Origin: ZAX-1 sp046533095
Lineage (GTDB): Bacteria; Bacillota; Clostridia; Lachnospirales; Lachnospiraceae
DNA length: 64,000 nt
Assembly: GCA_046533095.1 (NCBI GenBank)
Contig: JAJQRA010000034.1
Location: forward strand, 62,001-126,000
Direction: 5' to 3'
Shown piece by piece: positions 60,701-64,000 of this stretch (the stretch's first letter is position 1; each line of letters starts with the position of its first letter). Below the pieces are notes generated by a model that was not told where the DNA came from, searched no databases, and worked only from the letters and a program-made list of their open reading frames with translations. A program made the translations under genes and the position numbers.

Positions 60701-61636
60701 CATATGAAAAAACCCTTTGTCCTGCTGGCAGCCGAAACCGACATTGCAGCCTCGTTCACAGCTTAGGACATCGAAAATAGCAGGCAAGAGAGCAGGATCT
60801 GTATGGGCATATTCTTCCAAATAGCGGTAAGCATCGGCTCCTTCGGCACGTTCTATCCATAGAGGGCGCTCCATAAAAAAATCCATATTTTCTTTAAAAC
60901 CGCCGGGAGCGCACAAAATCACTCCAAGGGAAGCATCTACATGGTCGAATTCGGTTTGTTCTTCCGGTAATGTGAGGTGATGCATGTCGATGTAGTCTAG
61001 CAGATGTGAAAATGTAACATTATATTGGAGCAGTCCCGTTTTGTCAAATTCAGTGGATTTTGACGCACAGGGCGACAAGGCGGCAAGGCGTCCCGTGATG
61101 CCCTTGTATTTGGTCATGTAGATGGCGGTGGCACTCATGGGGCTATGGATGGGTGACAGGTAGTCTAAAAGTTCATGTCGGTGCAGTTCGCAGTAAGATA
61201 CGATGGATGGGCAGGAGGGGGTAATCAAAGGCCCCGGATTCGCTTGTTCTAAATAGCGTAAATGAGCCCAGACATGAATATCTGCACCAAAGGACGCATC
61301 ATATATATTTTGTATACCTAACCGGCGAAATAAAGTGAGCAGATTTTTCCAGTTTGGGATATTTGTCTTTAAGGAGGGAGCGGCAATGATGGAAATGGGG
61401 ACGCCTGCGGCTAAATCTTCAAAAAAGGTCTGCGTGTCGTCCAGAAAATATCTGGCATCATGCTTGCACACTGCGATACAAGAACCACAAGCGATGCAGT
61501 GATCGTAGTCTATGCGAAGCTTGATGACGCTATTTTCGTCTATATGGATGGGATTGGCCATTTGCGTGGGGCATTCTCTGATACAACGGTTACATCCGAC
61601 ACATTTGTCCAAATCAAAATTGATGACATTTTTCAT
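57719..61636 (-). CDS. [FeFe]-hydrogenase-like sensor fused to hybrid histidine kinase
   Basis: A 1305-residue soluble protein. Two [4Fe-4S] motifs (Cys12-15-18-22 and Cys47-50-53-57) lead into a hydrogenase H-domain (about 75-310). The H-cluster cysteines are kept at Cys142 (TPSCPS), Cys190 (SPCASKSTEF) and Cys293/Cys297 (SCERGC), while the usual proton-transfer Cys of TSCCP is Ser141. Another cluster motif (Cys385-388-393, Cys410) follows. A GAF-like domain (about 435-580), HisKA with His609, an ATPase domain, a pseudo-receiver, a true receiver with Asp1014 and an Hpt with His1164 complete it. The back half resembles the kinase at 4-7.4 kb. It probably senses hydrogen or redox state. No output regulator or hydrogenase gene is adjacent. 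Confidence 0.92.
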   Translation of the reverse strand: MKNVINFDLDKCVGCNRCIRECPTQMANPIHIDENSVIKLRIDYDHCIACGSCIAVCKHDARYFLDDTQTFFEDLAAGVPISIIAAPSLKTNIPNWKNLLTLFRRLGIQNIYDASFGADIHVWAHLRYLEQANPGPLITPSCPSIVSYCELHRHELLDYLSPIHSPMSATAIYMTKYKGITGRLAALSPCASKSTEFDKTGLLQYNVTFSHLLDYIDMHHLTLPEEQTEFDHVDASLGVILCAPGGFKENMDFFMERPLWIERAEGADAYRYLEEYAHTDPALLPAIFDVLSCERGCNVGFGCQQDKGFFHMQATTNVIRESSKGFDFSRHQALYEEFDKTLDLADFFCKYVPISSNSTQPTEAEITYAFRLLGKDSYEKQNINCAACGSDTCRDMAIKIANHTNIPNNCVFKSRDDLLKEHDRVVSYLSIIHTLGENLLATNITDFSQIIVNSLETLANAFQSGICALWKIELEKTICVAFWSPIQEQDISAYLTRGNWPNEWLQLLSKGQILHLSKAEFFPDVFHRDVEAFLAIPLILRGNFWGFLTFTSPMQIICTDEELALLSTCGVLIISAILQHQLTDSLVIAKEEALAAVSAKSSFLSNMSHEIRTPMNAIVGMSELALRENSSPLVEDYILDIRTASANLLSIINDILDFSKIESGNLQIASVPYLFASLLNDVVNLIKVRLEEKPILFIVNVDPNIPNHVIGDEVRMRQVLTNILSNAVKYTREGFIKMTITADFIDNNSAIFKFIVEDSGLGIKEEDIKLLFEEFVRVDANSNKAVVGTGLGLSITQSLCQAMGGEITVSSEYGSGSIFTATLKQEYSPAEEKLASVLNAADKQVLFHEKRVLYADSLAYTLNRLGVKTTQSHTADAFLQQLLSGDYDFAFSSADVTIQALKLVESNKLKTTLVVLLEVGESFGLDVSRIVCPAFAIPVANVLNGVVTGKFHDTYQIHFIAPSISVLVVDDMTTNLKVAKGLFAPYQLKVSVCLSGAEALKLLEKNHFDIIFMDHMMPDMDGIEATVLIRSMDGDYFKSLPIIALTANAVTGMREMFLANGFSDYLAKPIELHKLNEILERWIPKEQRLKSSTALQDAADANRTLPDIYKTDVDRGIMMTGGKEANYIDILKLFSQDAQKRMEFMHSIVLDEDTDLLLFATHAHALKSAAASIGSNFVSELAKELEFAGKGGDRRTISEKLGVFLEELKKLSDSINGSLLPDPGLESDSKSDLDSDFEPLHEEDLLALKDALVTDDIAHADELVAKIGQLNLAPDDKDALEEIEGDILTFDIENAIKVIDQLIKP

Positions 61637-62199
61637 AAATCCTCCTTGCAGATGGCGACATATATTTATCAGTATACCAAATCCTCAGAAGATTGTAAAT
61701 AATCGCGCAGCACTTTCCAGGATAACCATATAAAAAGTTATTCTAACCAACCCCCTACCGGTCATCTTCTGATTTGAAATAAAATTGAATCAGAGTGAGT
61801 TAAGTTGATAAACACCTAATCGAAAGAAGCGGGTTAAAGAAAAAACAGCAGAAATTGTCTGAAAACGGAAGGAAAGCGCTGTCCAAGACAACGCTTTTGG
61901 GGGGGAATAAATTTATGGAATGTTACTTATGATGTCTATTAGGTGCAGACATCATCAATCTATAATAAAGGTAATTGTTGTTAGTCGAAGCCAAAAGATG
62001 TGTACACTTCCTGTAAACGTTTCTCTCAACTTCTTTTAATATATTTAGTATAAAGTAGAGATATGTGCAAAGTATGGACATTTTCTTAAAGAACAATAAA
62101 TAAATCAAAAGAATTTATAAAAACAATATAAATAAATTTTTAGTTTTTTTAAATCGGCAAACGTACCTTGGATTGTTTTTTTCCTTTTAACCAAAACCA

Positions 62200-62228
62200 T
62201 TTACACTTGTGTAAAAAAGTGATACAAT
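62200..62228 (+). promoter_or_regulatory. Promoter of the chemoreceptor at the right edge
   Basis: TTTACA (62200-62205) and TACAAT (62223-62228) are 17 bp apart, a sigma-A type promoter giving a leader of about 105 bases. Confidence 0.75.
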
Positions 62229-62250
62229 TTTCCTAGATTAACATATGTTC

Positions 62251-62299
62251 GGATGTACCAATAACCTCTAAGCTAACTACTAGTAAGCCAGAGGAATCC
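62251..62299 (+). promoter_or_regulatory. Long nested stem-loop in the chemoreceptor leader
   Basis: Four helices nest inside each other: GGAT/ATCC (62251, 62296), CCTCT/AGAGG (62265, 62290), GCT/AGC (62272, 62286) and ACT/AGT (62276, 62282). The loops between them are asymmetric. It fits no riboswitch I recognise, and is not a terminator because no T-run follows. Confidence 0.55.
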
Positions 62300-62339
62300 T
62301 TAGAAGCATTTAAATTTTAAGGAAAAGGAGTATTGTAAA

Positions 62340-64000
62340 ATGATATCGGAAAATGCATTCAAAGTGAAAATGTCCCCATCTATTTCCTTAAAAATACGGA
62401 TTATTTTGATGATTTTAGTGAGCGTCACAGTTGCCTCTTTGCTGCTGACGCTATTAGCCATTTCCAATTTAAACGCTCTATCTTATAATTCCGCACTCAG
62501 CAAATGTGAGAGTATCATGGAATTAGTTTCTGCCTCTGTAGATCGCGAGAAGTTGGCGGTGACAATAGATGGGGGTGAGCAGTCCCCTTATCTAGAAGAG
62601 TTGCGCAAAAACCTATTTGCATTAAAAGAAGGGGCGAATCTTGCCTATCTTTATGTGGTCAGTGATGCGCAGACAGATGTAAAGTCTATTTTAGATGCCA
62701 GCTATGAACCGGGGAGTGATGGATATGTACCTTTTGGAGTGCTGGAAACCAAGGAAATCTACGCGGATATCGATGATGCGTTTATTTCGGGGAATAAAGT
62801 ATTTACGAGTGTCTATAAGATGAACAACGAGGCAACCGGAGCTTTGCAGCAGCTAGTTTCTGTGTACCTTCCAATAAAAAATGCACAAGGCGGTGTGATT
62901 GCTGTATTAGGCGGAGATGTGGACGTTACGACGGATATGGCATTTCTAGAAACAACGAAAAATGCATTCATACGGGCATGTATTGTACTGGACCTTGTCT
63001 TTTTGGCTTTGGCACTGGTTTTGTGTATGATTATGTTTTCCCCCCTGTCAAAGCTTGTTAAGAACATTGAACGTTATGCGAAGGGCGATTTTACGGTAGC
63101 GTATAAATATTACAAGAAAAATGAAATTGGGAAAATCAACGAGGCATTGGCATATTTGGTGCATAACCTAAAAGGAATGATTTCCGTAATCAAAGACGTT
63201 TCGAATGAGGTGGAAACAATATCTGATGTGCTACGTACAGACACCGCACAGATATCCGAAACAGTGGAAGGCATCGGCATTGCGATTAATGATATGGCCA
63301 ATGCAGCCAATGAGCAGGCGGACAATACGGAGAATGGCATGTCTGGTGTGGAGGCATTGGGAAACAGTATTCAATGTAACCATACCAATTTGAAAAACCT
63401 TACAACAAATTTGGGCGAGGTGGAAGAGGCTCAAAAAGCAGGGAATAATGCTGTTGGGAACTTGAGCAGCCAAGCAGGGAGCATCAACTTGACCATACAG
63501 AAAATACATGCCGACATGCAGCAGACGGGAGAGAGTGTAGAACAGATTGGAGTGGCAGGGATAACGATCCAAAATATTGCGGCACAAACGAACCTATTGG
63601 CATTAAACGCCTCCATAGAGGCAGCAAGGGCGGGAGAAGCCGGATTGGGATTTGCCATAGTGGCAGAGGAAATTAGAAACCTGTCTGAGCAGTCTTCCAC
63701 TTCTGCAGAGGAAATCAGCGCAGTCATTAAATTGCTTATTAAAAATACCGACAATATGCTAGGTACCATGCAGCAGTTGAATAAAATTATGCAGGCACAA
63801 CAAAAAAATGTAGATGTAACAGGGGAAACATTTCAAACAATTGAGGAGGCGGTAGGCGCTACAAAAAATGCCCTTGCCTCATTGAATGCATCTTCAAAAG
63901 AGCTTGAAACAACCGAAGGAAGCATGGCGAAAGTCTTTCGAAACATTGACAAACATGCGACTGAAAATGCTTCTGCGACACAAGAAATTTCAGCCTCGAT
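62340..64000 (+). CDS. Methyl-accepting chemotaxis protein, cut by the window edge
   Basis: At least 553 residues; the frame is still open at 64000. It starts MISENAFKVKMSPSISLKIR, with GGAG nine bases before the ATG. One membrane helix (about 20-45) and a second at about 209-233 enclose an extracellular Cache-like sensor (ANLAYLYVVSD, then YLPIKNAQGGVIAVLGGD). HAMP and the signalling domain follow, with IAAQTNLLALNASIEAARAG at the tip. It is not closely related to the two tandem receptors at 20-24 kb: the sensor class, the signalling sequence and the orientation all differ. Confidence 0.93.
   Translation, partial: MISENAFKVKMSPSISLKIRIILMILVSVTVASLLLTLLAISNLNALSYNSALSKCESIMELVSASVDREKLAVTIDGGEQSPYLEELRKNLFALKEGANLAYLYVVSDAQTDVKSILDASYEPGSDGYVPFGVLETKEIYADIDDAFISGNKVFTSVYKMNNEATGALQQLVSVYLPIKNAQGGVIAVLGGDVDVTTDMAFLETTKNAFIRACIVLDLVFLALALVLCMIMFSPLSKLVKNIERYAKGDFTVAYKYYKKNEIGKINEALAYLVHNLKGMISVIKDVSNEVETISDVLRTDTAQISETVEGIGIAINDMANAANEQADNTENGMSGVEALGNSIQCNHTNLKNLTTNLGEVEEAQKAGNNAVGNLSSQAGSINLTIQKIHADMQQTGESVEQIGVAGITIQNIAAQTNLLALNASIEAARAGEAGLGFAIVAEEIRNLSEQSSTSAEEISAVIKLLIKNTDNMLGTMQQLNKIMQAQQKNVDVTGETFQTIEEAVGATKNALASLNASSKELETTEGSMAKVFRNIDKHATENASATQEISAS

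Larger units (their letters stand above)
61637..62339. other. Divergent region between the hydrogenase-like kinase and a chemoreceptor
   Basis: About 700 bases without a recognisable gene. It holds the kinase ribosome site and promoter on the left and a hairpin at 61873-61897 (AAAGCG/CGCTTT outer stem). On the right are the promoter and structured leader of the receptor, described separately. Confidence 0.5.

Noticed and set aside
61900..62339. Cyclic-di-GMP riboswitch before the chemoreceptor
   Set aside because: The stem-loop present does not show the conserved core of either c-di-GMP riboswitch class as I know it.

Overview
The window comes from a low-G+C, spore-forming, motile anaerobic Firmicute of the class Clostridia, probably Lachnospirales-like; the genus cannot be fixed by reading. 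The support is A/T-rich spacers, strong AGGAGG ribosome sites, an initiator tRNA, the Bacillus/Clostridium gene orders rpsF-ssb-rpsR, gdpP-rplI-dnaB and yaaR-holB-ricT-trmN6-rsmI, the spore cortex gene cwlD, and an F-type ATPase whose c subunit carries a complete sodium-binding signature.

Layout. 1-2.2 kb: a FabT-like MarR regulator and the magnesium channel MgtE. 2.7-7.4 kb: a visibly G+C-richer pair, a hybrid sensor kinase and an HD-GYP response regulator. 7.8-9.6 kb: the ribulose-monophosphate genes hxlA and hxlB with the wreck of a GntR/UTRA regulator. 10-16.8 kb: a DUF885 lipoprotein, then the rsmI-trmN6-ricT-holB-yaaR-(guanylate kinase-like) block. 17.4-25 kb: a metallo-beta-lactamase-fold protein, an Orn/Lys/Arg decarboxylase, two paralogous chemoreceptors and a decayed third. 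25.3-28.9 kb: tRNA-fMet, class B sortase, sirtuin, DUF951, rpsF-ssb-rpsR. 29-33.5 kb: a nucleotide-sugar dehydrogenase, a degenerate NodB-like membrane protein and a GH18-like lipoprotein. 33.8-40.8 kb: gdpP-rplI-dnaB, a MerR-type protein, ferredoxin, a DUF1858 protein and MecA. 41-43.2 kb: a Ser/Thr kinase fused to a degenerate ParA/MinD-like domain, followed by a second degenerate ParA-like protein. 43.9-47.8 kb: an SH3-GH18 protein, CwlD and an aldose epimerase. 48-57.6 kb: tsaC, an LMW-phosphatase-like protein without its catalytic cysteine, a dCMP deaminase and the complete atp operon. 57.7-64 kb: a 1305-residue kinase whose sensor is an [FeFe]-hydrogenase-like domain, and the start of another chemoreceptor.

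How the parts relate. Signalling is heavily represented: two large hybrid kinases with the same back half but different sensors, a c-di-GMP phosphodiesterase-like protein, three intact or partial chemoreceptors, the c-di-AMP phosphodiesterase GdpP and a protein kinase. The ATPase is predicted to run on sodium.

The least ordinary signal lies between genes. There is a roughly 100-bp three-hairpin repeat present five times plus a fragment (three copies tandem at 93 bp), with covarying stems. There is a second element with inverted ends and two internal 23-bp repeats; it interrupts a motif found intact elsewhere in the window. A hairpin box sits directly before dnaB and atpD. Short tandem duplications of gene ends and gene starts recur at several operon junctions. 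All statements rest on reading the sequence; no database search was run.
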